64,000 nt of DNA from Sinorhizobium terangae (GCF_009601505.1 NZ_WITC01000018.1:18484-82483), one strand, 5' to 3'. Counted from the first letter of the stretch, positions 9,550 to 20,233 are shown. The notes: generated by a model not told the origin, from the sequence alone. Program-made: numbers and translations.

Positions 9550-10053
9550 TCAGGCGCCCGGTTCGCCGTCCCAGTAGTCGGTTGTGGACGCGGCGCGGCC
9601 GATAAAACGGAAGGAAGCGTTTGGCGAACCGGGGCGCCGTGTCTTTGCTAGGAATTTGCCAGAGTCGGGATATTCGCAGATCTCCGTAGCCGCCATCGTT
9701 GAGATGGAAAGGTATTTGAGCGCCGTGGTGCCCGTATTGATCAGATGATGGGCGGTTTCGGGGCCGCCGGCTGGCGCGCCCAACACGTCGCCGGGACCGA
9801 CTTCGTGACGTTCGCTGCCGAAGCGATAGGTTCCTTCTCCCTCAAGGATGATGAACAGCTCTTCCTCGACATGGTGGTTGTGAAAGGGGCAGCCGGATTT
9901 GCCCGGCGGCACCTCGCCGTAGCCGATGCCCAGATCCTTGAGGCCGAGGAGAGCGCCGAAAGAAGCGTCGCTCGACTCGAAAAACGAGCCGCGCTGCCAG
10001 TGCTCGAGTTTGAGGTTCTTTAGGTTGACGATAGGCTTTCGCGAATTCGTCAT
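9550..10053 (-). CDS. Cupin-domain protein
   Basis: The 167-residue protein has cupin motif 1 around residues 50-75 (GKSGCPFHNHHVEEELFIILEGEG) with metal ligands His, His and Glu, and motif 2 near residues 88-105 (GPGDVLGAPAGGPETAHHL). Such single-domain cupins bind a divalent metal and may be isomerases, dioxygenases or sugar binders. The upstream region contains a 9-base-arm palindrome at 10141-10161 that could be an operator. The substrate is unknown. Confidence 0.8.
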   Translation of the reverse strand: MTNSRKPIVNLKNLKLEHWQRGSFFESSDASFGALLGLKDLGIGYGEVPPGKSGCPFHNHHVEEELFIILEGEGTYRFGSERHEVGPGDVLGAPAGGPETAHHLINTGTTALKYLSISTMAATEICEYPDSGKFLAKTRRPGSPNASFRFIGRAASTTDYWDGEPGA

Positions 10054-10140
10054 CGTCTTCCTCCTAATCTTCGCGACGCCAATGTCGCCACGTTCATCGT
10101 TGAAGTGAGGGACAGCCCCGCCTTGCAGAATCGACGCTAC

Positions 10141-10161
10141 TGCACCTAAGGTTTAGGTGCA
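10141..10161. promoter_or_regulatory. Perfect palindrome upstream of the cupin gene (candidate operator)
   Basis: TGCACCTAA and TTAGGTGCA form perfect 9-base arms around a 3-base centre. The site lies in the otherwise gene-free interval 10054-10427 between the divergent cupin gene and ribH, 88 bases upstream of the cupin start. There is no T-run, so an operator is more likely than a terminator. I looked for an FMN riboswitch in this interval and saw none of its conserved segments. Confidence 0.45.
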
Positions 10162-10427
10162 ATCAAAGCTGTTGCAAGCGAATACGTCCGGCAGCCCACC
10201 CTTGTAGCAAGTCCGCAGGGCCAACTGCTGCAGCGCCCGCTTCGGCCGCTGTTGTTTTTTCGTCGCCCGGAGACGGAAGAGCTGTCGGCCCCCCGCGCCA
10301 CAGGGGCGTCGGCGCGGCAAATGGCCTCCGGCTGGCGGAATTTGCTTGCCATTCTGCGCCGGGCGTGTTTTTACCGCCGCCTGCGCCGGTCAGGTCCGGC
10401 CCCAAAATTTTCAAAGACAGGTGATCC

Positions 10428-10889
10428 ATGGCGAAGACCACGTCCGCCCACATCCTGATTGTGGAAGCGCGCTTCTATGATGATATGGCCGACGCCTTGC
10501 TCGACGGTGCAAAGCACGCGCTCGATGCAGCCGGCGCGACTTATGATATTGTGACAGTTCCGGGGGCGTTGGAAATTCCCGCGGCGATTGCCATGGCGCT
10601 CGACTGCGCCGACGAGGGCGGCACGGAATATGACGGTTTCGTCGCGCTCGGCATGGTTATCCGCGGCGAGACCTACCATTTCGACATCGTCGCGAACGAA
10701 TCCGCGCGTGCCCTTATGGATCTCGCCGTCAGCGAAAGCCTTGCGCTCGGCAACGGCATTCTGACGGTCGAGAATGATGACCAGGCATGGGCACGCGCCC
10801 GCCGGTCGGAGGGCGACAAGGGTGGTTTCGCCGCGCGCGCGGCGCTGACCATGATCGAACTGAAGAAGAAGTTGGGCGCAGAAAAGTGA
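10428..10889 (+). CDS. ribH: 6,7-dimethyl-8-ribityllumazine synthase
   Basis: RibH condenses the pyrimidine product of the RibD branch with dihydroxybutanone phosphate to make lumazine, the substrate of RibE. The 153-residue protein shows the family motifs [27 protein letters not shown] and [13 protein letters not shown], whose last His is the catalytic position. Its stop overlaps the nusB start by four bases (GTGA), a conserved ribH-nusB coupling. Confidence 0.96.
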   Translation: MAKTTSAHILIVEARFYDDMADALLDGAKHALDAAGATYDIVTVPGALEIPAAIAMALDCADEGGTEYDGFVALGMVIRGETYHFDIVANESARALMDLAVSESLALGNGILTVENDDQAWARARRSEGDKGGFAARAALTMIELKKKLGAEK

Positions 10890-11365
10890 CGAAGACTCCC
10901 TCGGATCAGCCGCTGAAACAGGTCAACCAGCGTGGTGCCGCGCGCCTCGCTGCCGTCCAGGCGCTTTATCAGATGGATATCGGCGGCACCGGCGTGCTGG
11001 AGATCGTCGCCGAATACGAAGAGCACCGGCTGGGCCGGGAATTGGACGGAGAGACCTACCTCAAGGCGGACGCCTCGTGGTTCCGGTCGATCGTGTCGGG
11101 CGTCGTGCGCGACCAGCGCACGCTTGACCCGCTGATCGGCGCCGCCCTCCAGGACGATTGGGCACTATCCAGGCTCGACTCCACCGTCCGCGCGATCCTG
11201 CGCGCCGGCACCTTCGAGATGCTCGAGCGCAAGGATGTCCCGGTTCCGGTAATCGTCACCGAATATGTCGAGATCGCCAAGGCGTTCTTCGAGGACGAGG
11301 AGCCCAAGCTCGTCAACGCAGTCCTCGACCGGATCGCCAAACAGGTCCGCGGCCAGCGGAAATAG
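10886..11365 (+). CDS. nusB: Transcription antitermination protein NusB
   Basis: NusB binds boxA RNA with NusE (S10) to antiterminate rRNA operons. The 159-residue protein contains [15 protein letters not shown] at the N-terminus and [14 protein letters not shown] at the C-terminus, both typical. A GTG start at 10886 was chosen because it overlaps the ribH stop in the usual coupled arrangement and gives the usual length; the frame is open further upstream only through ribH. Confidence 0.95.
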   Translation: MTKTPSDQPLKQVNQRGAARLAAVQALYQMDIGGTGVLEIVAEYEEHRLGRELDGETYLKADASWFRSIVSGVVRDQRTLDPLIGAALQDDWALSRLDSTVRAILRAGTFEMLERKDVPVPVIVTEYVEIAKAFFEDEEPKLVNAVLDRIAKQVRGQRK

Positions 11366-11369
11366 CAAA

Positions 11370-12599
11370 ATGGTGGCAGCGACTGCGGACGACATGGGGG
11401 CGGTTCTCCGCGAGGCACGCCGTAACGTCTTTCTGTTGACGTTTGCACAAGCGCTGCTCGGCGTGGTCGGGCCGATCAGCTTCGCGGTCGGCGGTGTCGC
11501 CGGTCACCAGCTTCTCGGCGAAGACAAGTCGCTGGCGACGGCACCGCTTACCGGCTTTAACGTCGGCTTGGCGGTCGGTGTCGTTCTCGCCGCGACGCTG
11601 TCTCGGCTGGTCGGCAGGCGCTTGGCCTTCATTGGCGGCGCCGTTATCGCCGCATTGGGTGGGCTGATCGCCGCCGCGGCGCTTTTCGGTGACAATTTCT
11701 GGCTGTTCACCTTCGGCCTGGCCGTTCTCGGCTCCTCCAGCGGCTTCACGCAAAAACTTCGCTTCGCGGCAGCCGACGCATCGCCCTCCTTCTACAAGCC
11801 GAAGGCAATTTCCTGGATCTTGGGCGGCGGCATCATCTCCGCGATACTCGGGCCGCAGATCGTCATTTTCGCCGGCGACTACTTCGCGCCGATATCGTTT
11901 GCCGGTGCGTTCGTGGCCCTCCTGCCGGTCTGCCTTGCCGCGATCGTCTTTTTTGTGCCCCTTCGCCTGCCGGATCTCAAAAGCGCTACGGGCCTGCACG
12001 CCACTGCACCAGTTCGGCCGCTTCGCGAGATCGTCGGCAACCACCGGTTCCTGACAGGCATGATCTGCGGCATCTCCGCCTATGCGCTTATGACCTTCAT
12101 GATGACAGGCGCACCGGTCGCCATGGTTGTAGGATGCGGTTTCTCGACTGATCTTGCGACGCTGGGAATACAATGGCACGTGCTCGCGATGTTCGGTCCG
12201 AGCTTTGCAACGGGCTGGCTCATCGCCCGCTTCGGCGCGGAGCGTATCGTGGCCTGCGGCTTTGTGCTGCTTCTGGCTTGCGCGGCGATCGCTCATATGG
12301 GCGTGGCGCTTTGGAATTTCTGGGGTGCGCTCGTTCTCCTCGGGCTCGGCTGGAATTTCGCGTTTATCGGCTCGACCGCAATTGTGGCGCAAAGCTATCG
12401 GCCGCATGAAGCGGACAAGGTTCAGGGCTTCCACGATATCATGCTGTTTTCGACGGTGGCCAGCGCGTCCTTCGCCTCCGGCAAGGTGCTCTCCGCCTAT
12501 GGATGGGACGTGCTCAACGCCGTTGTCTGGCCGGTCGCCGGCATCTGCCTCGTCCTCCTTTTCGCGCTGATGCGGCGGAACAAGCGCGGTCCCGCCTGA
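11370..12599 (+). CDS. MFS transporter
   Basis: This 409-residue protein has about twelve hydrophobic segments with an MFS-like loop 2-3 motif (AATLSRLVGRRLAFIGGA). It starts four bases after the nusB stop, so it is probably read from the same message. Major facilitator proteins move small solutes with protons; no residues allow a substrate call. The open frame extends upstream into nusB, but the ATG at 11370 (MVAATADDMG) is the first start outside it; ATG at 11394 is an alternative. Confidence 0.82.
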   Translation: MVAATADDMGAVLREARRNVFLLTFAQALLGVVGPISFAVGGVAGHQLLGEDKSLATAPLTGFNVGLAVGVVLAATLSRLVGRRLAFIGGAVIAALGGLIAAAALFGDNFWLFTFGLAVLGSSSGFTQKLRFAAADASPSFYKPKAISWILGGGIISAILGPQIVIFAGDYFAPISFAGAFVALLPVCLAAIVFFVPLRLPDLKSATGLHATAPVRPLREIVGNHRFLTGMICGISAYALMTFMMTGAPVAMVVGCGFSTDLATLGIQWHVLAMFGPSFATGWLIARFGAERIVACGFVLLLACAAIAHMGVALWNFWGALVLLGLGWNFAFIGSTAIVAQSYRPHEADKVQGFHDIMLFSTVASASFASGKVLSAYGWDVLNAVVWPVAGICLVLLFALMRRNKRGPA

Positions 12600-12806
12600 C
12601 CGCCGGTACTTCGGCCTCAGCAAAATCTTCCAACTCTCCCCAAACGCGATCACGCCGGTAGTTTCAGGGGCTTGACGATCCCCATTCGCGCCCGCACTCT
12701 GGCCGCGCCGCGAGGGGTGCCGCTTGAGGATGCGGCGCGCGATTCGCGGAATGAGGGGCCTGCGGGAGGGAGTGAACCTGCAGGTTGAAACGGAGGATAA
12801 TGCGAA

Positions 12807-14942
12807 ATGACCTTACTTTTAGGCGTTATCGCATGCGGGTTGCTCGCGGTGGCCTATGCCATCTGGGCAACGCAGTCGGTGCTTGCCGCCGACCAGGGGA
12901 ATGCCCGCATGCAGGAGATCGCAGGCTTTATCAGAGAGGGGGCGCAGGCCTACCTCACACGTCAATATAGGACCATTGCCATCGTCGGTGTCGTTGTCTT
13001 CATCGCCGCGTGGTTTCTTCTCTCCGGTGCAGCCGCGATCGGCTTCCTGATCGGTGCGGTGTTGTCGGGCGCGGCCGGGTTCATCGGCATGCATGTTTCT
13101 GTCAGGGCCAACGTCCGCACGGCCCAGGCCGCATCGGTCAGCCTTGCCTCCGGTCTCGATATCGCCTTCAAGTCGGGCGCGATCACCGGCCTGCTGGTAG
13201 CTGGCCTGGCCCTGCTCGGCGTCTCCGTATACTACCTCATCCTGACCGCGGGCTTCGGGCACGACCCTGCCTCGCGCGAGGTTATCGATGCGCTCGTGGC
13301 GCTCGGCTTCGGGGCATCGCTGATTTCGATCTTCGCCCGTCTCGGCGGTGGCATCTTCACAAAAGGGGCCGACGTCGGCGGCGACCTCGTCGGCAAGGTG
13401 GAGGCTGGCATTCCGGAGGACGATCCGCGCAACCCCGCGACCATTGCGGACAACGTCGGCGATAATGTCGGCGACTGCGCGGGGATGGCAGCGGACCTGT
13501 TCGAGACATACGCGGTTTCGGTCGTCGCGACCATGGTGCTTGCATCGATCTTCTTCGCGGGTACGCCGCTGCTCGCGACCGTGATGGTCTATCCGCTGGC
13601 GATCTGCGCCGCCTGCATCATCACCTCGATCATCGGCACCTTCTTCGTCAAGCTCGGCACCAACGGCTCGATCATGGGCGCGCTTTATCGCGGCCTGATC
13701 GTCACCGGTGCCCTGTCGATCATCGGCCTTGGCGCCGCCACGTCGCTGACGATCGGCTGGGGCTCGATCGGGACAGTCGCCGGCAAGGACGTCACCGGCT
13801 GGGGTCTGTTCATCTGCGGCATCCTGGGTCTTGTCGTCACCGCATTGATCGTCGTGATCACCGAGTACTACACCGGGACCAACAAACGGCCGGTGAATTC
13901 GATTGCTCAGGCCTCGGTTACCGGTCACGGCACCAACGTGATCCAGGGCCTCGCCGTCTCGCTGGAGTCGACCGCACTGCCGGCGATCGTCATCGTCGGC
14001 GGCATCATCGCCACCTATCAGCTCGCCGGCCTCTTCGGCACCGCCATTGCGGTCACCGCCATGCTCGGCCTCGCCGGCATGATCGTGGCGCTCGATGCCT
14101 TCGGTCCGGTCACAGACAATGCCGGCGGCATTGCCGAGATGTCGCATCTGCCGCCCGAGGTTCGCAAGTCGACCGATGCACTCGATGCCGTCGGCAACAC
14201 GACCAAGGCGGTGACCAAGGGCTATGCGATCGGTTCCGCAGGGCTTGGCGCTCTCGTGCTTTTCGCCGCCTATTCGAACGACCTTACCTACTTCGCCGCC
14301 AATGGCGACAAGCATCCTTACTTCGCCGACGTGGGTGCGATCTCGTTTGATCTGTCCAACCCCTATGTCGTCGCCGGCCTGATCTTCGGCGGTCTGATCC
14401 CCTATCTTTTCGGCGGCATCGCCATGACGGCGGTCGGCCGCGCAGGCGGCGCCGTCGTAGAGGAAGTGCGCCGGCAGTTCAAGGAAAAACCGGGCATCAT
14501 GGAAGGCAAGGACCGGCCCGACTACGGCCGCGCCGTCGACATGCTGACCAAGGCAGCGATCCGCGAGATGATCATTCCCTCGCTGCTGCCGGTGCTGGCG
14601 CCGATCGTCGTCTATTTCGGGGTATTGCTGCTTTCCGGCTCGAAGGCCTCGGCCTTCGCCGCGCTCGGGGCGTCCCTCCTCGGCGTCATCGTCAATGGCC
14701 TTTTCGTCGCCATATCGATGACCTCCGGCGGCGGGGCATGGGACAATGCGAAGAAGAGCTTCGAGGATGGGTTCGTCGACAAGAACGGCACGCGTCACAT
14801 GAAGGGTTCCGACGCCCACAAGGCTTCGGTCACCGGAGATACGGTCGGCGATCCCTACAAGGACACGGCCGGTCCCGCGGTCAATCCGGCAATCAAGATC
14901 ACCAATATCGTGGCACTGCTGTTGCTGGCTGTTCTCGCCTGA
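12807..14942 (+). CDS. hppA: Membrane-bound proton-pumping pyrophosphatase, K+-independent type
   Basis: HppA couples PPi hydrolysis to H+ translocation across the inner or acidocalcisome membrane. The 711-residue, roughly 16-helix protein shows the catalytic loops [20 protein letters not shown] and [19 protein letters not shown] and the C-terminal [17 protein letters not shown]. Lys467 in [10 protein letters not shown] occupies the position that is Ala in K+-dependent enzymes, so this one should be K+-independent. A GGAGGATAA ribosome-binding site precedes the ATG. Confidence 0.97.
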   Translation: MTLLLGVIACGLLAVAYAIWATQSVLAADQGNARMQEIAGFIREGAQAYLTRQYRTIAIVGVVVFIAAWFLLSGAAAIGFLIGAVLSGAAGFIGMHVSVRANVRTAQAASVSLASGLDIAFKSGAITGLLVAGLALLGVSVYYLILTAGFGHDPASREVIDALVALGFGASLISIFARLGGGIFTKGADVGGDLVGKVEAGIPEDDPRNPATIADNVGDNVGDCAGMAADLFETYAVSVVATMVLASIFFAGTPLLATVMVYPLAICAACIITSIIGTFFVKLGTNGSIMGALYRGLIVTGALSIIGLGAATSLTIGWGSIGTVAGKDVTGWGLFICGILGLVVTALIVVITEYYTGTNKRPVNSIAQASVTGHGTNVIQGLAVSLESTALPAIVIVGGIIATYQLAGLFGTAIAVTAMLGLAGMIVALDAFGPVTDNAGGIAEMSHLPPEVRKSTDALDAVGNTTKAVTKGYAIGSAGLGALVLFAAYSNDLTYFAANGDKHPYFADVGAISFDLSNPYVVAGLIFGGLIPYLFGGIAMTAVGRAGGAVVEEVRRQFKEKPGIMEGKDRPDYGRAVDMLTKAAIREMIIPSLLPVLAPIVVYFGVLLLSGSKASAFAALGASLLGVIVNGLFVAISMTSGGGAWDNAKKSFEDGFVDKNGTRHMKGSDAHKASVTGDTVGDPYKDTAGPAVNPAIKITNIVALLLLAVLA

Positions 14943-14961
14943 CCGCGGTTGCGTAAAAACC

Positions 14962-14994
14962 AAGAAGCCCGCGAACCTTGTTCGCGGGCTTCTT
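14962..14994. terminator. Bidirectional terminator between hppA and bamE
   Basis: A perfect 14-base inverted repeat (arms 14962-14975 and 14981-14994, core GCCCGCGAA) with a 5-base loop lies between two convergent genes. Each strand ends in a short pyrimidine run (TTCTTT), so it can serve both hppA and the minus-strand bamE. Confidence 0.85.
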
Positions 14995-15022
14995 TGTGGA
15001 TTGTACCTTACTATGTCGCGGC

Positions 15023-15535
15023 TTACGGACCTTTGCCAAAGTCCTTGAAGAGGTTTCGCGCCGCTGCCTGTCCGGCGCCCGGACCGCTCAGGAGCTGCCC
15101 CAGGAAGCTGGTTTCCTTGCCGCCGGTCGGCGTCGTGCGCGACAGCATGTCGAAGACCTTGCCGTCCTTCATGGTATAATGCGCGAGCTGGCTGACGACG
15201 CCTTCCTTGTCGAAATAGACGGCAAGGATCGATTGGTCGACGAGCTTCGGCTTCATGAATGCGACCGGCCGCCTGCGCGTCTGCGAGATGTAGTAGAAGA
15301 CTTCGTTGTCGAAGGTGGCGGTCGTCGAAGGCGTGCCCAGAGAGAGCAGCACCTGCTCGCGGCTCGATCCGACCGGAACGAGGTTCAGCGTTTCCTGATC
15401 GACGACATAGCCCTGATGCAGGACCTCGCCCATATTCGCTGTCGTGCAGGCGGCAAGCGTAGTGGTGCAAAGGGAAGCCACGAGCACGGCACGGCTCAGA
15501 ACATTCAGGTTTGATATCAGATACCGCTTCGACAA
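15023..15535 (-). CDS. bamE: Outer-membrane assembly lipoprotein BamE (SmpA/OmlA family)
   Basis: BamE is a lipoprotein of the BAM complex that inserts beta-barrel proteins into the outer membrane. The protein has a lipoprotein signal with lipobox LAAC (Cys about residue 29) and the SmpA/OmlA domain (VGSSREQVLLSLGTPS, FYYISQTRRRP). The open frame extends to 15706, but the signal peptide only makes sense from the TTG at 15535 (LSKRYLISNLN), giving 170 residues. The unusual start codon is inferred. Confidence 0.85.
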   Translation of the reverse strand: MSKRYLISNLNVLSRAVLVASLCTTTLAACTTANMGEVLHQGYVVDQETLNLVPVGSSREQVLLSLGTPSTTATFDNEVFYYISQTRRRPVAFMKPKLVDQSILAVYFDKEGVVSQLAHYTMKDGKVFDMLSRTTPTGGKETSFLGQLLSGPGAGQAAARNLFKDFGKGP

Positions 15536-15671
15536 GGACTGTTCCCCTGGAGTAACGATGGCAGGTCCGCCATTGCAATTCGTGCCTGCTTCGGTAAACC
15601 AGCTTCGGCTATCATGCAATAACGTCGTGGGCGCCGCCCACATTTCGAGAAAGCCAGAACTGGGCTTTGTG

Positions 15672-16208
15672 ATGATTTTTGGACTGTTCAAGAGAAAAAG
15701 CGGCAATATTGCGATTGTGGAGCGTCAGTATGCGTTGCTGACAGCCGCCGCACGCCAGCCGTTTCTGTACACCGACCTTGCTGTGCCCGATACCGTCATG
15801 GGCCGTTTCGAGATGTTGTCGGCAATCCTGATTCTCTATTTTCGGCGGACACGCGCCTCCGCGCGCACCGGACAGGAGATCGCGCAGGAAATCGTAGATG
15901 CCTTTTTCGAAGACGTAGACCACTCGATCCGCGAACTCGGCGTCGGCGACGCGGGCGTTCCGAAGAAGATGAAAAAGTTTGCCGGCATGTTCTACGGCCG
16001 CCTCGAGTCCTACGCGGCCGCGCTCGAGCAAAGGGACGGCCAGGCCCTGGCCGCTGCGCTCCTTCGCAACTTTCATCCCGATTCCCGCGAAGGGCCGTCG
16101 ATGGATGGACTGGCCGCCTATCTTCTGGCGGTCGAGGCCGCCCTGTCAGAAACGCCGGAAGAGGTGGTCGAAGCGGGCCAGTTGCGCATACCGCCGGCTG
16201 GTGCGTAA
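15672..16208 (+). CDS. Ubiquinol-cytochrome c chaperone family protein (CBP3-like)
   Basis: The 178-residue protein matches the CBP3/ubiquinol-cytochrome c chaperone family, which assists assembly of cytochrome b in the bc1 complex. Recognisable parts are the N-terminal YALLTAAARQPFLYTDLAVPDT and the central AQEIVDAFFEDVDHSIRELG. It is divergent from bamE and followed 87 bases later by the DUF177 gene, the usual alphaproteobacterial order. The start at 15672 fits MIFGLFKR; upstream in-frame sequence is in the bamE promoter region. Confidence 0.88.
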   Translation: MIFGLFKRKSGNIAIVERQYALLTAAARQPFLYTDLAVPDTVMGRFEMLSAILILYFRRTRASARTGQEIAQEIVDAFFEDVDHSIRELGVGDAGVPKKMKKFAGMFYGRLESYAAALEQRDGQALAAALLRNFHPDSREGPSMDGLAAYLLAVEAALSETPEEVVEAGQLRIPPAGA

Positions 16209-16295
16209 TAGATCGATATCCATGCCGCGCGACGATAGCGCTCGGCGGTTGTATGCGCGGCACCGTGCTCCGATGCCGCGAGGAAGGAGCTTGCC

Positions 16296-16847
16296 ATGAG
16301 AGACGATAGCAAACCGGCGTTCTCCTACCCGGTGAAGGTGGGGCACATCTCGGCAAACGCCGTCAGCGTCCATCTTTCGGCAAACGAAGCCGAGCGCCGG
16401 GCGCTTGCCAAGCTCTGGAATGTCGAAGAAGTGCTCTCGCTCGCCGCCGACCTCCAGATCGCGCGCTGGAAGAAGGACGGCGTGAAGATCAAGGGCGATG
16501 TCGCTGCTCGTATTGTCCAGTCCTGCGTGGTGACGCTCGAACCGGTCGAGGCGGAGATAAACGAGCCTGTCGAGGCGATTTTCGTGCCGGAAGGATCGCG
16601 GCTTGCACGAGAGGCGCACAATGATGGCGGCGAGATGGTGCTCGATCCGGATGGTCCGGACATTCCCGACACCTTTGCCGGCGACACCATCGATGCGGGC
16701 GTCGTGGTCAGCGAACATGTCGCGCTTGCCATCGATCCCTATCCGCGCAAGGAAGGTGCGGTCTTCGGTGAGCGCATCGAAAGCACTGCCGCGGATGACA
16801 AGCGGCCGAACCCGTTTGCGGCGCTGAAGGACTGGAAAAAGGATTGA
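16296..16847 (+). CDS. YceD-type DUF177 protein (23S rRNA accumulation)
   Basis: This 183-residue acidic protein has the DUF177 signature in its centre (VVTLEPVEAEINEPVEAIFVP, about residues 70-90). YceD homologues are needed for 23S rRNA accumulation and in many bacteria sit next to rpmF and plsX. Here plsX follows at about 200 bases and rpmF is absent from the interval. A ribosome-binding site AAGGAG lies just before the ATG. Confidence 0.88.
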   Translation: MRDDSKPAFSYPVKVGHISANAVSVHLSANEAERRALAKLWNVEEVLSLAADLQIARWKKDGVKIKGDVAARIVQSCVVTLEPVEAEINEPVEAIFVPEGSRLAREAHNDGGEMVLDPDGPDIPDTFAGDTIDAGVVVSEHVALAIDPYPRKEGAVFGERIESTAADDKRPNPFAALKDWKKD

Positions 16848-17047
16848 AACGGCGAAAGCCGCGCTTACAATTCGGTTGTCACGCAGGCGAAAAGCAGTAT
16901 TTTGGCCCGACTCCAGCCGATGGGGGCCGATGCGCCGAGACGTCGCATGTTGGCTCAAGCGTCAGAAGGAACAAGGATCGCCCCGCGTGAAAAGAGATGC
17001 GCAGGGTGAGACGCGTTGCCTGGGCAGGAAAAAAGGATAAGACACGC

Positions 17048-18091
17048 GTGGTCAGAATTTCACTTGACGTGATGGGGGGCGACTATGGTCCTGAAGTCGT
17101 CATCCCGGGCGCAGCAAGAGCGCTCGAACGTCACCCGGACATAAGATTCGTCTTGTTCGGTCAGGAAGCGCGATGCGCTGAGCTTCTGGCCAAATATCCG
17201 AAGCTGAATGCAGCGAGCACCTTCAACGATTGTGAAATCGCCGTTGGCATGGACGAAAAACCCAGCCAGGCGCTCCGGCGCGGACGCGGCAAATCGAGCA
17301 TGTGGAAGGCAATCGACGCGATCAATGCTGGCGAGGCCGACGTGGTCGTCTCCGCAGGTAATACCGGCGCGCTGATGGCGATGTCCGTCTTCTGTCTCAG
17401 GACGATGCAGGGGATCCAGCGTCCCGCGATTGCCGCCATCTGGCCGACGCTGAAAGGGGAGAGCATCGTGCTCGACGTAGGCGCGACGATCGGCGCTGAC
17501 GCGCAGCAGCTCATGGATTTCGCTTTGATGGGCGGCGCGATGGCGCGGGCCTTGTTCGAGGTCGAACATCCCTCGGTCGGCTTGCTCAATGTCGGAGTGG
17601 AAGAAATCAAGGGCCAGGAAGAGGTCAAGGAGGCCGGGCGGCTCATCCGCGAAGCCAACATTGAGGGCATCGACTACTACGGTTTCGTCGAAGGCGACGA
17701 TATCGGCCGCGGGACCGTCGACGTCGTCGTTACTGAAGGTTTTTCGGGCAACATCGCCCTGAAGGCGGCCGAGGGAACGGCTCGCCAGATAGCCGAATAT
17801 CTGCGCGCGGCGATGTCGCGCACATTGCTCGCGAAGATCGGGTATGTCTTCGCCAAGGGTGCTTTCGATCGGCTGCGCGAAAAGATGGACCCGCGGAAGG
17901 TCAACGGCGGCGTGTTCCTCGGCCTCAACGGCGTCGTCATCAAGAGCCATGGCGGCACCGATGCTGAGGGTTTCGCGGCCGCGATCGATGTCGGGTACGA
18001 CATGGTCAAGAACGGCCTCAAGGCCAAGATAGAGAGCGATCTGGCGAAATATCACGGCGCGCAGCCGTCTGAGTCCCTCCCGCCGGCATGA
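17048..18091 (+). CDS. plsX: Phosphate acyltransferase PlsX
   Basis: PlsX converts acyl-ACP to acyl-phosphate, the first step of the PlsX/PlsY route to phosphatidic acid. The 347-residue protein begins [19 protein letters not shown], the family signature, and contains [10 protein letters not shown] and [14 protein letters not shown] at 17048 was chosen because it places the signature at the N-terminus; the open frame to 16997 adds a basic, non-conserved leader. It is followed 18 bases later by fabH. Confidence 0.95.
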   Translation: MVRISLDVMGGDYGPEVVIPGAARALERHPDIRFVLFGQEARCAELLAKYPKLNAASTFNDCEIAVGMDEKPSQALRRGRGKSSMWKAIDAINAGEADVVVSAGNTGALMAMSVFCLRTMQGIQRPAIAAIWPTLKGESIVLDVGATIGADAQQLMDFALMGGAMARALFEVEHPSVGLLNVGVEEIKGQEEVKEAGRLIREANIEGIDYYGFVEGDDIGRGTVDVVVTEGFSGNIALKAAEGTARQIAEYLRAAMSRTLLAKIGYVFAKGAFDRLREKMDPRKVNGGVFLGLNGVVIKSHGGTDAEGFAAAIDVGYDMVKNGLKAKIESDLAKYHGAQPSESLPPA

Positions 18092-18109
18092 ATGATGAGG
18101 TTTGAGTAA

Positions 18110-19081
18110 ATGATCCGTTCCGTCGTTCGCGGCTTCGGGGCAGCGCTGCCGAAGCGAGTGATGACCAACAAGGAGATGGAATCGAAGGTCGACACATCCG
18201 ACGAATGGATTGTGCAGCGGACCGGGATTCGCCAGCGTTACATCGCGGGCGAGGGCGAGACGACGGCCTCGCTCGGCGAAAGCGCTGCGCGTGCCGCGCT
18301 TGCGAGGGCCGATCTGACCGCCGACGATCTGGACCTGATCATCGTTGCGACATCGACGCCCGATAACACCTTTCCGGCGACGGCCGTGAATATCCAGAAC
18401 CGCCTCGGCATGCGGCATGGCGCCGCCTTCGACCTGCAGGCGGTCTGTTCCGGCTTCGTCTATGCGGTGACGACAGCGGACGCCTACATCCGCTGCGGCC
18501 TCGCCAGGCGTGCTCTGGTGATCGGGGCCGAGACCTTCTCGCGCATCCTCGACTGGTCCGATCGAACGACCTGTGTACTCTTCGGCGACGGCGCCGGCGC
18601 GATCATCCTCGAAGCCCAGGAAGGCGCAGGCACGAACGCCGACCGCGGCGTGCTGACGGCGCAGCTACGCTCCGACGGAATTCATGGTGACAAACTCTAC
18701 GTCGACGGCGGCCCGTCGACAACGGGCACCGTGGGCCATCTCAGGATGGAAGGGCGCGAGGTGTTCAAACATGCCGTTGGCATGATCACGGATGTGATCG
18801 AGGCAGCCTTCGAGGCAACCGGGACGACGGCGGACGACGTCGACTGGCTGGTTCCGCACCAGGCCAACCGGCGCATCATCGATGGCTCTGCAAAGAAGCT
18901 GGGCATCCCGCTCGATAAGGTTGTGGTGACGGTCGACGTCCATGGCAATACCTCGGCCGCCTCCATTCCGCTTGCGCTTGATACCGCGGCCGCCGACGGG
19001 CGGATAAAAAAGGGCGACCTCGTCATGCTCGAGGCCATGGGCGGCGGCTTCACCTGGGGCTCTGTTCTCATCCGGTGGTAA
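18110..19081 (+). CDS. fabH: 3-oxoacyl-ACP synthase III (FabH)
   Basis: FabH starts fatty acid synthesis by condensing acetyl-CoA with malonyl-ACP. The Cys-His-Asn triad is visible: Cys113 in AVCSGFVYA, His in [10 protein letters not shown] and Asn in [13 protein letters not shown]. The 323-residue length is standard. The short gap after plsX marks a phospholipid/fatty-acid operon that continues to ihfA. Confidence 0.97.
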   Translation: MIRSVVRGFGAALPKRVMTNKEMESKVDTSDEWIVQRTGIRQRYIAGEGETTASLGESAARAALARADLTADDLDLIIVATSTPDNTFPATAVNIQNRLGMRHGAAFDLQAVCSGFVYAVTTADAYIRCGLARRALVIGAETFSRILDWSDRTTCVLFGDGAGAIILEAQEGAGTNADRGVLTAQLRSDGIHGDKLYVDGGPSTTGTVGHLRMEGREVFKHAVGMITDVIEAAFEATGTTADDVDWLVPHQANRRIIDGSAKKLGIPLDKVVVTVDVHGNTSAASIPLALDTAAADGRIKKGDLVMLEAMGGGFTWGSVLIRW

Positions 19082-19172
19082 AGAAAATAATGAAGCACCG
19101 CAGGCGCTTGACCGGAAAAGGCAAGGGCAATAGTCTTCCTTCGCTCGGCATGCCAGACATCGGTGGGGGAAG

Positions 19173-19511
19173 ATGAGCGGAAAAACAGTAACACGGGCGG
19201 ATTTGGCTGAATCGGTTTTTCGCAAGGTGGGCCTGTCTCGCACAGAGTCGGCCGAACTCGTGGAAACGGTCATTGATGAAATATGCAACGCAATCGTGCG
19301 TGGCGAGAGCGTGAAGCTGTCTTCCTTTGCGACTTTCCAGGTGCGCGACAAGAATGAGCGCATCGGGCGCAATCCGAAAACCGGCGAGGAAGTGCCGATT
19401 TCTCCGCGCCGGGTGATGACCTTCAAGGCGTCGAACGTGCTGAAGCAACGCGTGCTGAAGGCGCATTTGAGCCGCAAGACCAAGCAGAGGCCGGCCTCTC
19501 CCGCCTCCTGA
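19173..19511 (+). CDS. ihfA: Integration host factor alpha subunit
   Basis: IhfA pairs with IhfB to bend DNA at specific sites. The 112-residue protein has the DNABII fold with [22 protein letters not shown], where RNP is the beta-arm tip that intercalates. A basic tail (SRKTKQRP) extends the usual length slightly. It lies 91 bases after fabH and precedes a MerR regulator, as in other Rhizobiales. Confidence 0.95.
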   Translation: MSGKTVTRADLAESVFRKVGLSRTESAELVETVIDEICNAIVRGESVKLSSFATFQVRDKNERIGRNPKTGEEVPISPRRVMTFKASNVLKQRVLKAHLSRKTKQRPASPAS

Positions 19512-19641
19512 CCCCTTGCTCAAAACCACAAATGTGGTTGAAAACCCGTCCATAACCCATTGAAATGGGCGCGACTCGTGCGATCATCGCGCGGTGATCC
19601 GTCCATTGCGGTGCGCCGCGTGATCTGTAAATGGGGATGAT

Positions 19642-20175
19642 ATGGACAAAAGCCCGGACGCCTTCCGCACAATCAGCGAGGTCGCAGACGAGCTCGATCT
19701 GCCGCAGCACGTCTTGCGTTTCTGGGAGACACGCTTCCAGCAGATCAAGCCGATGAAGCGGGGCGGCGGTCGGCGGTACTACCGCCCGGAGGACGTCGAT
19801 CTCCTCAAGGGCATTCGCCATCTCCTCTATGATCATGGCTACACGATCAAGGGCGTGCAAAAGCTCTTGAAGGCCAACGGCAACAAGTTCGTCGCGGCGA
19901 TCGCAAGCGGCGACCTCGCAACTGTCGAAGCACTTGCGGCGTCCAGCAACGAGGAGCCGCAACCGCCAAAAGTCGGTGCCGCGGAAGAAGACCAGATCGT
20001 CGGCCGCGCGAAGGCACCGGCAGGCCGGCGGTTTTTCTCTTTCGGCGCTAGCGGTGGCGACGACGCAGAGATATCGATCGGCAAGGCTTCCGTAAGCAAG
20101 GAAGATAGGGCGCTTTTGCAGGAAGCGCTTTACGATCTTCTGGAATGCAAACGGCTGCTCGATCAGGTGCGGTGA
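19642..20175 (+). CDS. MerR-family transcriptional regulator
   Basis: The 177-residue protein has an N-terminal MerR winged helix ([19 protein letters not shown] and [18 protein letters not shown], residues 10-65). There is no conserved metal-binding cysteine loop, so it is not a metal sensor of the MerR/CueR type. The C-terminal third is variable with a short helical end. It follows ihfA in the conserved plsX-fabH-ihfA-merR order. Its targets are unknown. Confidence 0.85.
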   Translation: MDKSPDAFRTISEVADELDLPQHVLRFWETRFQQIKPMKRGGGRRYYRPEDVDLLKGIRHLLYDHGYTIKGVQKLLKANGNKFVAAIASGDLATVEALAASSNEEPQPPKVGAAEEDQIVGRAKAPAGRRFFSFGASGGDDAEISIGKASVSKEDRALLQEALYDLLECKRLLDQVR

Positions 20176-20233
20176 TCGCGGCCAGCGAGGGGGCCATTGA
20201 TCGGCTGACGGCTTCTAGAAGTCCTATAGCGAC

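Noticed and set aside
10054..10427. FMN riboswitch before ribH
   Set aside because: None of the conserved RFN segments (such as GGGGCAGGGTG or ACCGGCGGT) is present on either strand.
12819..15578. A 919-codon open frame on the minus strand
   Set aside because: It runs antisense across hppA, whose motifs are unmistakable; the translated product is rich in Arg, Asp and His with no family similarity, a usual artefact of GC-rich DNA.
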